From: Prosopocoilus inquinatus
Taxonomy: Eukaryota; Arthropoda; Insecta; Coleoptera; Lucanidae
Direction: 5' to 3'
DNA length: 64,000 bases
NCBI GenBank assembly: GCA_036172665.1
Contig: CM069871.1
Location: forward strand, 56,666,713-56,730,712
The notes beneath the pieces are model-generated. The model was not told the DNA's origin and did not search any database. It saw only the letters and a list, made by a program, of their open reading frames with translations. Positions 10,635 to 23,100 of the stretch are shown in pieces (the stretch's first letter is position 1; each line of letters starts with the position of its first letter). The position numbers and the translations under genes are program-made.

Positions 10635-12900
10635 TACTTTTTATATGAAATATAAAATTTTAAAATAATTATGTGACACTTACCCTGAGCTCTTCCGCAA
10701 CAGCGTCAAATATTTCTCGCAATCTGCAACAACAAAAATTAAATTAAAATCCCTGGTACATGACGATAACGTGGTTTTAGTATAATAGAGCGCAACTATT
10801 TCTTGTTTGTCGACGAGTGAAATAATGGTTGGTCTGAAACGCAAACAATCCTGAATTAAAATTTTTTTGCAATGTTATCTGTGACTATTTTATTTGCAGG
10901 AGCTTTGCTTTCAATGGAATTCCCAATCAGTACAGTACAAAAAACAACCCCAATCCATTAACTCGGGTAACACGACGAATAATAGTACAAAGAGAGGTTT
11001 TTTTAACTACAACGAAATTAGAGATTTTTAAGTATGTCTCTATTCATTTTGTGTAGTTGGATGTTCTATAAAATAACTAACAAGTAAAAATCAATAATAA
11101 AAAGCAAAAAGCATTAATAAATGATTAGTGCGAAGAAATACAGTTCTAAATACGTAATGACCTTTGATTGGCATGGATTAACTGGATAACATATTAAATG
11201 CCAACATTTCAGATTAGTTTCGGATATTACTTTTTGCAGTGTAAGTATAATTAAGTTTAACTGTCATCGGATTCTCTTCTCATATTGTTTGAACCCCAAG
11301 AACATGCTGTTTTATTTATAAATTTTAGAATGAATTTTAATACCTGCAAGATGAGACACATTGAAAAATTAATTTCATTTCATTTTGATGTAATTTAAAG
11401 CTCGTAATGTTTTCTCCACGCTAAAGTCTCCTTATTCGCGAAAGCAATTTAAAATACTTGTTCACTTTGAAATGCTGTCACACTCAGGCGATCGAGGTTT
11501 TATGAAAACTGATTATGTGGACAAAAAATGAAAGTCAAATTGACAGGCTTTTAGTTAATAATTTTGGAAATTAAGAGCCTATATCATGATTTCCTTATCA
11601 AAGAGAGAGTTTTTCCTTTAATTAATTTCAATACATAAAGACGTTTATTCTTTAGAAGGAACAGTTCTGAATATATTTAATCAATAACACAAAATATACA
11701 AGTACAGAACATACGCTACGTTGTTTGTTTACTTACAATTGATAATTCTTTTTCTTAATAACGCATAATTTTTTACATTCGTAGATTCAACCCTTTCGTA
11801 TATTATTATTTCATGCATTATCCTCCCACTTAAGTGGGGCATTAGGTGTGGTATTTGTTAAGCAGTAACACTCTTAAGGTAAAGAATTAATTAGATTTCA
11901 TATCGCAGCTTCCGCAATCTCCGTTGAAGATGATCGTTGCATAAAGTAACGTGCTGGGTGTAAAATTCTAAGAAGAGAAACGACACGCCCCGGATTGTTA
12001 GCTAACTTTGAGCTAATTATAATTACACGTTATCAATCACTGTAATATTAGAAGTAATTTAATCGCAATATTTATTTTTTGGTAAAAACTTCGCATCTCT
12101 ACATACCGAATCCTTACAATAGAAAGTAAAACTGAAAATAATTAATCAAAATATTATAGCAATTGTTTTCGAGAAACTAATCAATGAATGAGACTCTTCC
12201 ACCAGGCCGCGTTTTAAATTAAAGATTTATTTTGCTACTCCTTTCAATAAAAATGATAGAAGCGAAATAATAATTAAGGAGTAGACGCAGCAGGAAAATT
12301 TAAGCTTTCAGAAAATTTACGACGTAAATAAATACTTCTCCTGAGACATTTCAAATGATGGATGATATTTAATTAAACACGAAATTTATTAAAATTCCGA
12401 ATAATACATTTTTCACGTTACGCTTTTGACAATAATTTCTGCCAGATTAAAACTCGAAAATTTTTTACTTCTTTCTTCAGTTCTCCTCGATCAGGCATTT
12501 ATTCAATCCATACTGAGGCAACGACAAATAAATTTTAAACAGCGGCGGTCGTGTAGTTTTACTCGTCTTTGCCCGTCGTAATATTCTGCTTCTTTCGATG
12601 TATAAAGTTCTATTAAAATATTTTTTTTGGGCTTTCCGCTGTAAACATTCTTCCTAAACCGTCTTCGAAAACAAATGTAAATAATCCGCTATTCTCCGGA
12701 GTTTGCAGATGACCCGACTTCTCCAATATTTAGTGTACGTATATATATATTTGATTCAAGTGACCATAAACGCAGACTTATGTAAATGTGTTTTCTTTTT
12801 GGTCCGCTTGAAAAGAAAATGTTCACAAGAAATAATATTTTAACTTGCGCTTTCGCTTACAACGTACAATGTGTCAATGAGAGATCTTCCATCTCCTTAA
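10635..12900. other. No recognised gene
   Basis: AT-rich sequence without a recognisable ORF or repeat boundary. It contains a perfect 14-bp palindrome CCCACTTAAGTGGG at about 11825-11838. The stretch 12480-12720 is somewhat GC-richer but carries no identifiable feature. Confidence 0.45.
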
Positions 12901-15830
12901 AGTCCCGTTTTCACGGTGAGAGTTTCTGTGATAGTTGCTCTCGTGAGAGTACCGGGGGCCGAATTCAGAAACATGAAATAAGTTTCAATCGTACGCATAT
13001 CTTTTGAATCGAAAATTTCGTTTTTAGGATGAGAGTTTCTGTAGTAGTTACGGTCGTGAAAGTAACTGTTCTTGTCATGAGGGCAATTATCATAGAAACC
13101 ATCATCACTTGAAAGTCGCTTTCATAATATAACTTTCATACTATGTCGTCTGACTAGATAACTGAGAGTAGCTACTGCGATAGTATAATTAATCTAAAAG
13201 CAATTGTTTTTACGATGATAGTTTTATGAGTTTAGTTTAGAGTTTAGTTTAGAGTTTTATAGTTGCTCTCACCAGAGTACATACATAAAAATTTTTGGGA
13301 TTAATTGTAATCTGCCCATTCGATGTTAAATATGGATAAAGTTTTATCTGAAAAGTTGTTAATCTTCATCGAATTTGGCGTTATTGTTCTCTTTTTCCGA
13401 TTAAATTGTATCTAAAAGTGAGTGTTTATTCCAACAAGGATAAACTTAACTCTACTCTATTACATACGTTTAAATGGTAATCATCCTAACTCCGTTTTTC
13501 GTAACTCCGCAAACAGATGGACGCGAGGGAATACCGAAAAAGTGTTCCATGGCGTCCAAAAAGTGTTAGAATTAACTCCAGATTTTTATCAGTGTAACTA
13601 TTACAAACTGTCACCGTGAAAACGAGGCTAAAGACGAACGAGACCGGGCCTTTGGGTTGGATTGGTTGAGAAATCCCGCCCCCCTCCGCTTACAATAAGA
13701 AAAATGAATTCTAAAGAGCAGAAAAATACTAAATAAATTAAAAAAATAATAAAGTTAATATAATTTCAGTTGTTGGATTGTGTTAGGTTAACCTTGAAAT
13801 TGTTCGACCTGCGCTTTAATTGTTTTTAATCGATGCCCTCATCATGCCTAGCTCCGGTCCTTGTAATTAGGAAAATGGATATTTTGTGTGTTGTTCTATA
13901 ATCCGTACATTTCGAAAATCCGGATTAACCAGTGCAATTATTGGTTCCACTAAAGAGGTCCTGCTGTATATTAGAAATTGAAACGTGTCAAATGAGTTAA
14001 AATGCAAGAAATTGAATAGAAAAAGGTAAGAAAAAAACGATTGAAGTGAAGTTCGACCATGTCAAGGGCAACCAAAGTCGTCCCAACAACTAAACTCCAT
14101 TCTATTCAACCCGAACAAAAGAAATTAACATCAAAAAACAATAACAATTTAATTTAAAAATTAAGTGGAAAAAACTTTTCTATGTCAACTCAACCTAACT
14201 CCATTCAATCCAAGAGAAAAATTTAAAACAAATTAAAATGAACACCTCAACAAATCTCAAGGTCAACTGAACTCTCCCAACTTATTACATAATTGCACTC
14301 CATTCTACACAAGTGATCAAAAAAAATACTTAAAAAAGTTTAAAAAAATGTAAAAATTTGTATATGGATTAATGTGAAGTTAAGCAAACCTCAAGGTCAA
14401 TTCAATCCAACTGACATCAACCGAACTTTATCTAACACAACTAAAACATTAAAAAATATAAGAAAAACTAAAAGTTAAGATTAAGAAACAGTTAAAAATC
14501 ATTTTGGGTACCAGTAGCCATTTTAGGAAAAAGCATGCCAAACGATTACCAAAAGCAGCTCATTTGGCGATAAATCGCCACGGTTGGCAACACTGTCTGA
14601 CTCTAATCACATTCCAAAATTTTCTTTTTATGTTGCACGTTAATTGCGGTAAAAATCATTTAAACAGGTTACACGTTTTGAAAAAATAATAGATATATTC
14701 AAATTTAAAAAAAATCTGGCAACTGTATAATTACTAAGCATAGGATTTCAATAAGTACATGCCATCGTATCAGTAGCGCCGTAAAAATGTATCGAACAAG
14801 CACATTGTGTAATGGGACGGTGAAAATAATTTACGGCGTTCTTACTATATGACGTAATGTCGCAATAAAGTCCGCCGGTCGAGGTACAACTGGTAAACTA
14901 ATTACTCTGAAAATCTTTACACATTTAAACAAGAAGAGTTGATTACACAACTGTAATTTTTTATTGCGGCAATATTGCTCTGTTTTTTGTTATACTGAGT
15001 AACACCATTGCTGCAGCGGCGTTAACTGTCTCCGCAGCCCTCGCGTTTGTTTACACGCTACGATCTAATATTTTATATTGCCTGCTTCACTGGAATTTGA
15101 ACCGCGCAAAATATATTTCTCCTATATATAATAATTACGTAACAATACTTTTTACGCAATCGATTTCAGACTTTATAAAGAAGTATATGTATAAGTGATG
15201 CGCATGTTTTTGAGACAACTATAAATTCACCTGAAATTGTTTCTTTTTTTTTGGAAAAGGGGGCCAATTACTGTTTACAAGCAAACTTAAATTTAAAGCC
15301 AAAATCATGAAAGATAAGGCTTGCGTCATTCATTAATTACGAAGCAAATACCGACAAATAATGCATAACTCTAGCCTTTTCTTATTCACCATGGAAACGG
15401 AAACAATACTGAAATAGTTGTCGGTTTTTGCTTCGACAACTAACGACGCAGACCTCATCTATCGTGATTTTGACTGTAAATTCTAAGTAAAGGCATAATA
15501 TTATTGTAGATTATAAAATCTAGTCCTCTTACAAGAGATGTTATTCCTGAAATAAGAGGATGACTGAAATATTGTACTTTGTAGTGATTGTAGATTTTAT
15601 GCAAATTTTCGATAATCTGAATTGTGACGCAACTGTCATGGAATAAAAAATCGAAAAATCTACATATAGCAGATGAGGCATGACCTCTGAAAATGCAAGG
15701 CCCAGGGCGGTTGCTCGGCTCGCCCGCCCCTAAAGCCGCTGCTGTATTTTGCCTAACATCGTGTTTCTGAATTCGGCCCTTATTCTCACGAGAGCAACTA
15801 TCACATAAACTCTCACCGTGAAAACGACGC
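12901..15830. mobile_element. 2.9 kb TTAA-flanked element with about 70-bp TIRs, no transposase
   Basis: The left end after TTAA (12897-12900) reads AGTCCCGTTTTCACGGTGAG and continues through a block ending GGGCCGAATTCAGAAACA at about 12975. The right end before TTAA (15831-15834) is the inverse: TGTTTCTGAATTCGGCCC at about 15762-15779 through CTCACCGTGAAAACGACGC. The TTAA on both sides matches the target-site preference of piggyBac-type transposases (family knowledge; assignment inferred). Degenerate extra copies of the TIR block follow the left end at about 13025-13300. The interior has only short frames (13422-13619, 14504-14689), no transposase, and a run of CAACYTAACTCCATTC-like phrases at 14080-14430. 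It is a non-autonomous element unless two separate MITEs happen to face each other. Confidence 0.65.
13227..13258 (+). repeat. Short tandem repeat (AGTTTAGTTTAG)
   Basis: A 12-13-bp unit AGTTTAGTTTAG(A) is repeated about 2.5 times, inside the left subterminal part of the TTAA-flanked element. Confidence 0.7.
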
Positions 15831-15834
15831 TTAA

Positions 15835-17039
15835 CTCAAAGTTGCGTGCCCCATATAAAATCACCTTGGCTTTATGGTTTGTCGGCAATAAAAAAATATG
15901 TACTATAATATACTCTTAAGATGTTTGTACTTACTTTTTATTCCGTAAATTCGAACGCAAACGTTAAATTTGATACGTTTGAATATTTAAGATCTTAGAA
16001 TAACTGAGTAACTTTTTCGGAGGGAATTCTGGAGGGCGCACCGAGAAAAAATATGATCACGGCAGAAGGGGCAGGCTCCTTTTCAACGGAAATTGCTTTA
16101 AAGTGCTCTTGGTAATTCCGATACGTTTTTTCGGTTTCTTTTTATTCAAGCACTTAAAATTGACATCCAGCTTCAAAAGTTTCCAGTTCGGATTTAGATT
16201 GAAGACGAAGGGCTTTATAAAAGAGTATTCATGGGCGATCGCAATTTTGAAATTTTAAGGCACATGTATTTGCACCTCCTTAAACTTGCTGAAAGTAGTT
16301 TCGGTATTTCAATCTTATTTCAGTGCGATGGATTACTTGATAATAAGGTAAATTAACTTCTTGTTAGTAAATGACATGCAAGATTGACAAGAACATGCGA
16401 ACTTCAGGATGCGGTGGCGTGAACTCGATCTTTCGCAAAACATGACGGAGATGATTCGTCTCTCTCTCTCTCTCTCTCTCTATTGTTGTTTGTTACGTAT
16501 TGTGCCCTGAATACGTAAATAACGGATACATAATATCCTAGCTTCCACGGTTTATGCATTTATATTGTTCGACTGTTAACCTTATTTACGTTAAGTGACG
16601 TTAGTTTCTTCCGTAAATAGGTGCTTTATCCTGCCGGTTCTTTGTTCGAATATAAAGCAATAAATGGCGTAATGTACTTGCTAGCAGCATTGTTTATATT
16701 CTGCTAGTAATTGCCACACCCTCCGGATAAATAAAGGGCGTTCGAAAAGTTCTCCTTGTTTCGTTTTAATGACGTATAAACAAAAATAAATAACATAAGA
16801 CAACCGGTCTCAAGCAATCGGAAAAGAAGTGGACATCTTTGCGTAAAATTGTATATTATAGATTACCACAAAAAGGTTATTTATTGCGAGACCTTGCGAG
16901 GATTTAGGCGGAAGGTTTCGTTAAATATACAAGGAACAACTAATATGCTGAAGCGATCATAGTCGGAAAAATTTCGAATCTTTAACGCGAATGCCCTGCA
17001 AAAACAAAACAATAAACTAGTCAAAACCCGAGAAACTTA
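15835..17039. other. No recognised gene; CT microsatellite
   Basis: A (TC)n microsatellite occupies 16459-16481. The phrase 'gggcgttcgaaaagttctcc' at about 16737 resembles the start of some mariner-type MITEs, but I could not find its partner. Nothing else is recognisable. Confidence 0.45.
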
Positions 17040-20005
17040 TAATAATAATAATAATAAATGCCTTTAGGAAGTAAGTTGAAAATCTAACGGGATATGGTCA
17101 CTGGACGATTAGTAAAAGGCAACTCCTTTGTTTAAGGCCTCAATATTTCGTTGTATTTAACAACTTCATCAGTATTTCATTTAAATCAAACCGTAAGTAA
17201 TAGCTTACGTAATATATATTTTTTTACCTTCATCAAAACAGTTCAGTCTGGTGGATAATTTTTTTCGAATTTTTATCAGACAAGAAACTATTTCCCATTA
17301 ATTTTTTTGCCGAAAAATCACTTAACATGTGTGCAGTGCTAATTGCCGCCTCTTGAACATGGCGCTCGCGTGCACTGCACGCTTTGCACACATGGCTACG
17401 GGGGCCCTGAATGGTGGGGTAAAGAGACCTTTAAATCTTAAATTTAAATTATGTATGTCAGTACGAAAACTTATTTTACGATATAACTAAGGAGGTATTT
17501 TAGTAGTTACTATGCTATGATAAAGACACGTAGAATGGAGTATACGTTTGTTTTTCATACAAAGCCAATTTGCATCTATTAACTTATGGGATATTCTCCG
17601 GAACCTGCGGATGCCGAAAATTAACCTGAGACAAGAGTTTTGTAATTTTTGGATTCTACTTATGTCAGTTACATCTAAACAAGAGTGATAAACAGAATCA
17701 CAATAATTTAGACGTGACAAAATTAAGCCGTCACATAATAAATTTTTTTGCTTCTAATTTAACACGTGCCTGTTAACAAATATCTGCTTTAAATATGCAT
17801 ATGAAATTTGTAAAGTCTTAGATATGTGAAATTTAAATCTTAAGTCGCCATCAAGTATTAATCCAAGACTTTTTATTTCACTCACAACAGGAATGGATTT
17901 ACCATCCACTATTATTTCAATCTGACCTGAAACTTTATGTCTACAATTTTTATTTCCAAATAGCATCACATTAGATTTTTTGTTCGGATTTAATACTAAA
18001 TGATGTTGCTTTGACATATTCGCCAGATTTTTTAAATCATCATTTACGCGCGTACACATATTCTTGATATCCTCTGGAAAACATGAAGTAAACACTTGAG
18101 TGTCATCATTAAAAATAGGGAATTGTGGTTTTAAAATAATTTTCAAAATCTATAGTGTTTATTGAGAAGAGTAAAGGACCCAAAACTGAACCTTGTGGGA
18201 CCCCATATTTTAAGTTACGATAAGTAGAAATTTGACTATTGATTTTTACCTCCTGACATCTTCCACTCATGAAATTTGGTAACAACTGAGTAGCTTTAGA
18301 CTGAAACCCAATATAATGTAAGATGGACTTCATAATACTATGATCAAGCGTATCAAACGCTTTAGAGTAGTCCAAGAGAACCAAGAGAGATATTTTGCCA
18401 GAATCAGTTGCCCTCAGAACTTCATCAGTAACAGCAAGCAAGCTTGTGTTACAGCTAAATCCCGGTCTGAAGCCTGATTGAGTCTGGGCTAAAATATTGT
18501 TTATTGCAAGATGATCTCTGAGTTGACTCGCCATAATATATTCTAAGATTTTAGACATCACAGGTAAAATGCTAATTGGTCTTAAATCTTTCATCTCACG
18601 AGGATTGTTAATTTTTGCTAAAGCTTTTTTTCCATAAAGTTGGAAATACTGAAAATCTGATGCAAAAATTGATTATATGAGTTAGATATGGTAATAAAAA
18701 TGGGATACATAAACGCAAAACATGAACACTAATATCATCATGACCAACAGTACCCGTTTTAATTTTTAATAGAATATTGAAAATTTGGTCTTCTTCAACG
18801 GTTTGAAAATTAAAATATTTCTTAACTGATTCCTTGATATTAGCATTATCAAAATTTATTATCATATTGTTACTGGTTTGTATAGCTGGAATAGAGTTGA
18901 GAAAATAATCATTGATATGTTCAACATCATTCAAGTGTGGAGGTAAATTCTTAGATTTTGAATCTTCCACTGGATTCAGATGTTTCAAATGTTTCCAAAA
19001 TTTATCAGTTGAGAGATTATTAAAGTATACTTTTTTCGCTGTCCGAATAGCGGCAGTTGTTAAATTACGTAGAGACTTATATTCAGTCCAGTAAATAGGT
19101 AATTTCGTCTTTTTTAATTTAACTAAGGCACGGTTTCTTAAAGATATCATCTCGCGAATATTAGGCGTAAGCCACGGAGCCGGCGGTTTGAAAATTTTCT
19201 TTGTTATATAGGGAGCATGTATATCTAAAAGGGTAATCAGATTCTCATTAAAAAAAGTATTTTTTTCATCAATGTCATCAATATCAAATATATTTTTCTA
19301 TGGCAAGGAATGTAAGTGTGAGTTGAACTCAGGATAATTAAAATCTTGGAAGTCACGATATGTTTTTATTGAAGGCGTTGGCTTAGGAGCACACACATTG
19401 ACAGTGCAATAAGTTAAATAATGATCTGATACACTCGGAATGTTTACAACGTCAGAAGATATCACTAAAATCTCAAGTCAATAAGTGATACCGATGTTGA
19501 TGTTACACGAGTTGGTTTGTTTGTTTGCGTTAAACCCATGCGATCCATTACATGGCACAATTCAACAGAATTCCGAGAGTTAAAGTTCAACCTATCGATA
19601 TTGAAATCTCCCATGCAAATGACATCATTACAGGAAGGAACAACAACAGACAAAGTATCTTCTAAGCTGTTTAAAAAATCTGTAGAAGTCTCTGAGGGAG
19701 GCTTGTATGTTACCCCAATTCCGTGGTTAACGTTTCCTAATTTTAAAAGTAGCCATAATTGCTCTGTATCAGTATTTGTATTAATAAATGTAAATGACAA
19801 AAAAGATTTTAGATATATTCCCACTCCACCACCCCGGGAATTGCGATCACGTCGAAAAAATGTGTATCCTTCTACATTAACAAAATTATTAGGTATCTGA
19901 GAAGTATACCACGTTTCTGTTACACCGATTACGTCATAATCACCTTGTTTCAACTTGTTTATATAACCGAAAGATTCCCAAATGAGCATACATTGTTTTT
20001 GCAGT
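17040..20005 (-). pseudogene. CR1/jockey-group LINE, copy A (endonuclease, RT, C-terminal region; frameshifted)
   Basis: Read on the minus strand the pieces follow LINE order. 19989-19465 encodes an endonuclease (VIGVTETWYTS, RGGGVGIYLK, ICMGDFNIDR). 19465-18608 holds the linker with APWLTPNIREMISLRNRA and TVGHDDISVHVL. 18594-18109 is the RT (RPISILPVMSKILE, QSGFRPGFSCNTSL, LDYSKAFDTLDH, YGVPQGSVLGPLLF). 18146-17754 carries the catalytic box in the variant FNDDTQ, after a frame change. 17720-17487 is the C-terminal NYCDSVY..CLD..RIQKLQNSC region. The copy ends in a (TAA)n tail at 17040-17055, followed by AATGCCTTTAGG, comparable to copy B's tail. At least four frame breaks make it non-functional. 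The 5' end is truncated within the endonuclease. Confidence 0.9.
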
Positions 20006-20051
20006 GACGGCCTTATAATAATTGATATGAATTAAATGTATTATGGCCGTC
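20006..20051. repeat. Short palindrome
   Basis: GACGGCC and GGCCGTC bracket an AT-rich loop with partly complementary arms (CTTATAATA... and ...TATTATGG). It lies between the 5' limit of LINE copy A and the pogo-like element. Confidence 0.6.
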
Positions 20052-20239
20052 TTTTTCAAAGTTACATTAGAGAATTATAATGTTTTCATACTCATTAATT
20101 TGAAAGAAACTATAGTTAATCCTGTAATTTACATCAAACGGTTGTTTCTGATGCAATGAGCGCCAGGGTGATATAAACTGTTCAGCGGCAACGTTGAAGT
20201 CTACGCCGCTGCTTTGTTTATCTTTATACTGGTTTTTAC

Positions 20240-22700
20240 CAGTTATCCTAGGAATGTCGGAGCTTTACTGATTAGGCATTAGGCATATTAAATCTTTTAA
20301 AGAATCCCTAGCTTCGGGCTTCCAGTATATTGCTGGTAACAATACTAAACAAGTCTTTACTGCTGATGAAGAAGCAGCATTAAAAAAATATCTACTAACT
20401 GCTGCTCGGCTTCATTATGATTTAGCCAAAGAGGAAGTTAAAAATGTAGCTTATCAACTTTATCAGTATTACAAATGGCAAAACTCCTATCCTAATTCTT
20501 GGAATAACGAAAAGATTGCTGGTAAAGAGTGGCCAAGGCAGTTTCTTTAAAGGCACCAAGATTTGTGTTCGAAAACCCGAAGCTATAAGTTTGGCCAGAT
20601 CGACATCTCTCAATAAAGAAAACGTGTCAACGTTTTTTTTTTTTTTAATTATGATTATGAAATTTTATCTCGTGGCAAATTTCCACCTGAAAAAATTTGG
20701 AATTGCGATGAATCCGATGTAACTACAGTGCGCGTTCCACCCAAGATTATAGGACCCAAGGAACTAAAAAAATAGGTCAAATGATAAGCGGTGAACGCGG
20801 TCAAAATATAACAGTTATTGCTGCCATAAACGCAATTGAGAATCATATACCACCTCTGATGATATTTTCAAGAGTGAATTTCAAAATGCACATGTTGAAA
20901 GGCAGTCTAAGTTGGTACCATTGGAGGTGCTAACCCATCGGGTTGGTCTAATAACCAACTGTTTTTACAATTTCTTCAGCACTTCAAAAAACACGTAAAT
21001 CCTACGATTGATGATTCGATAATTTTAATTTTAGATAATAACGACTGCCACGTGAATATAGATGTCATTGATTTTTGCAAAGAAACCGGTATACTTTTGC
21101 TAACGTTTCACCCCCATACGAGTCATAAAATGCATCCCTTAGACAGGACAGTGTTTGGACCGATGAAAACTTATTACAACTTATTTCAATTTATGAAATC
21201 GCCGAACTTGTAGGCAAGTCATTTTCAAAGGCTTTCAGCACTTCCAATAATCAAAAGGGCTTTGAAGTAAGCGGACTCTATCCTATAAATGAAAATATTT
21301 TTGAAAAATATGAATTCTTGACATCTTGTAACTGATCGTCCTTTAAATGACAGAAGTGGTACACAAGCTGAAGAACAACAGGAGAAAGATTGTAATGAAA
21401 CGGTAGTAAGAGATCATTCTGAGTTTGCTTCTCAGTCTTTCTCGAATCATGTCTATCCCGGTGTTGCTTCATGTAGTCGTATTTCAATCACATCTGAAAT
21501 GTTGCGTCTGTATCTAAAAGCGTCTGAGTGCAGAAAGAAAGAAGGACGGCCTAGAGGAAAGTCGCGCCAGAAAAAGAAGAAATAGCAGCTCACAGACAAA
21601 AGAGGAATTTAAAACAAAGTGGAGCAATTACCAGACGACTCATTGCCACAGACAAACAGAAGAAAAAAGCAAAAAAGGAATCTAAACCGGAAGAAGAAGC
21701 AGATTTTTCATCTCATTCAAGCGACAGAGAAACTTTTGAAGAAGAAAGTACAGATTATTTTGGTGAAAACGAAGCTATTAAAAGAGGTGACTTTGTATTA
21801 GTGAGAGTTAGTGTCCGACCAAAACCGATTTTCTCGCCGTAACCGAAACCGAAACCGAATTTCGGCCAATGTCTCAGTTTTGGCCGAAACAGAAACCTTA
21901 TTCCAACCTTATTCGAAAGAAGTTAGAGATAGTTTTAGTCTAAATTAATAGTTTTATTTATTAATAATTGAAATCAAAAAAAATTATATTGTAAGACAAA
22001 AACAGAAACAATTTAAAATTTTCGTCTCTATCATATTTTACAAAAGTCAAGAGAGATTTTTTTCAGCTGCAGCTCATAGACAAAATTCAAATGTGTATCT
22101 TATTAAAGTTGAATTTAGGTCAGAATCAAAAACTTTGATATTTTAGAGATTTCACGTCCTGTAAAGCAAATTCACTTTGATTTTGATTAATTTGAAATTT
22201 TGTGGTAAAGATTGCGTTAATATTACGATCTGCCTTTTCAAATTGGGGAATTTTGAATCAGCTTTTGAATTGGGATCGGTCACATTTCAAATATGCGGTC
22301 AAATATAAGTTAATACAGCTTTAATTCACTGCCAAAATTTATATTTACACTGTTAAAACTGAGTATCATTTTATTTTATATCCAAAAATTAATCAAGTTT
22401 AAGATTAATATGCATTTAAAGCAGAAAAAGGAAAATAAATGTAGTTTCGGTTGTAGCCGAAGGTTCGGCCGGTTCTTGGCCGAAACCGAAACTTTGACCG
22501 AACCACGAAATTATGGCCGAAACCGGCCGAAACCAAAACCGAAACAGAAACCGAATATTCGGTCGGAATAGAGAGTGCAAGAAAAGAAGATTGTGAAAAC
22601 TATGTAGCAGAAATTATAAACTGTAACAATAGTAACTATGAACTTAATGCAGTAAATCTGAGCTGGATTGTAAGCATCGTAAAATACTAACGTGCCATTT
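20240..22700 (+). pseudogene. pogo-like (DDE) transposase gene, broken and split by a MITE
   Basis: The translation, with several frame changes, gives an N-terminal part (FKESLASGFQYIAGNNTKQV near 20290, LLTAARLHYDLAKEEV near 20395). A DDE domain follows: WNCDES near 20700, ISGERGQNITVIAAINAIEN near 20775, LILDNNDCH near 21030 and HTSHKMHPLD near 21120, which fits the D..D..D layout of pogo/CENP-B-type transposases. A basic, Glu/Lys-rich C-terminal tail (21480-21790) leads to GDFVLV, then jumps across a 760-bp insertion to RVQEKKIVK near 22571. Stops and frameshifts at about 20548, 20620-20650, 20930 and 21200 make it non-functional. No intact copy is present. The function is family knowledge (cut-and-paste transposition); the ends of the element are not resolved. 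Confidence 0.85.
21809..22568. mobile_element. hAT-type MITE with CCGAAA-rich subterminal repeats, inserted in the pogo gene
   Basis: The ends are TAGTGTCCGACC and GGTCGGAA. The flanking octamers GTGAGAGT (left) and TAGAGAGT (right) match at six of eight positions, as expected for an aged 8-bp hAT target duplication. Within about 100 bp of each end the motif CCGAAAC/GGCCGAAA is repeated many times, and the interior is AT-rich and non-coding. Removing the segment restores continuity of the pogo C-terminus (GDFVLV joined to RVQEKKIVK), which confirms the insertion independently. Confidence 0.8.
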
Positions 22701-23100
22701 AAATGCACATGTGGTAAATACCTTACGATGTTTACGATCGAGCTCAGAATTGCTGCTTAAGTATTTAGGTAGATTTGGAAATACGAATAAATTTATAAAT
22801 GATTCTACAGAAACTTATGATTTTTTGACATTGCAGTTAAACTTCCAACATCAAAACGAGTTGGTGGAACTGCTTGACACAGTTGTACATTGCTGTTTGA
22901 TGTTCAGTTCAGTGGTTATTAAGTTAAATAATAAGTCTGAAAATAGGAAGTACAGTGATTTAAAATTGATTTTTTTGTTTTGTTAAAAATATGTGTTTGT
23001 GTTGAAATTTATTTCTCCTTTCAGTTATTTAATATTGACCCAAGGTACGCTATAACGTTATCCAAGGTACACGACTAGTTTGTACCATGGGTCATCTCGC
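22701..23100. other. Probable 3' part of the pogo-like element
   Basis: An open frame of 91 codons (22711-22986, +) is unrecognised. At 23038-23096 there is an inverted repeat with GACCCAAGGTAC and GTACCATGGGTC outer blocks and an internal CCAAGGTAC. I infer that it belongs to the 3' end of the pogo-like unit, but I could not find a matching 5' terminus. Confidence 0.3.
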
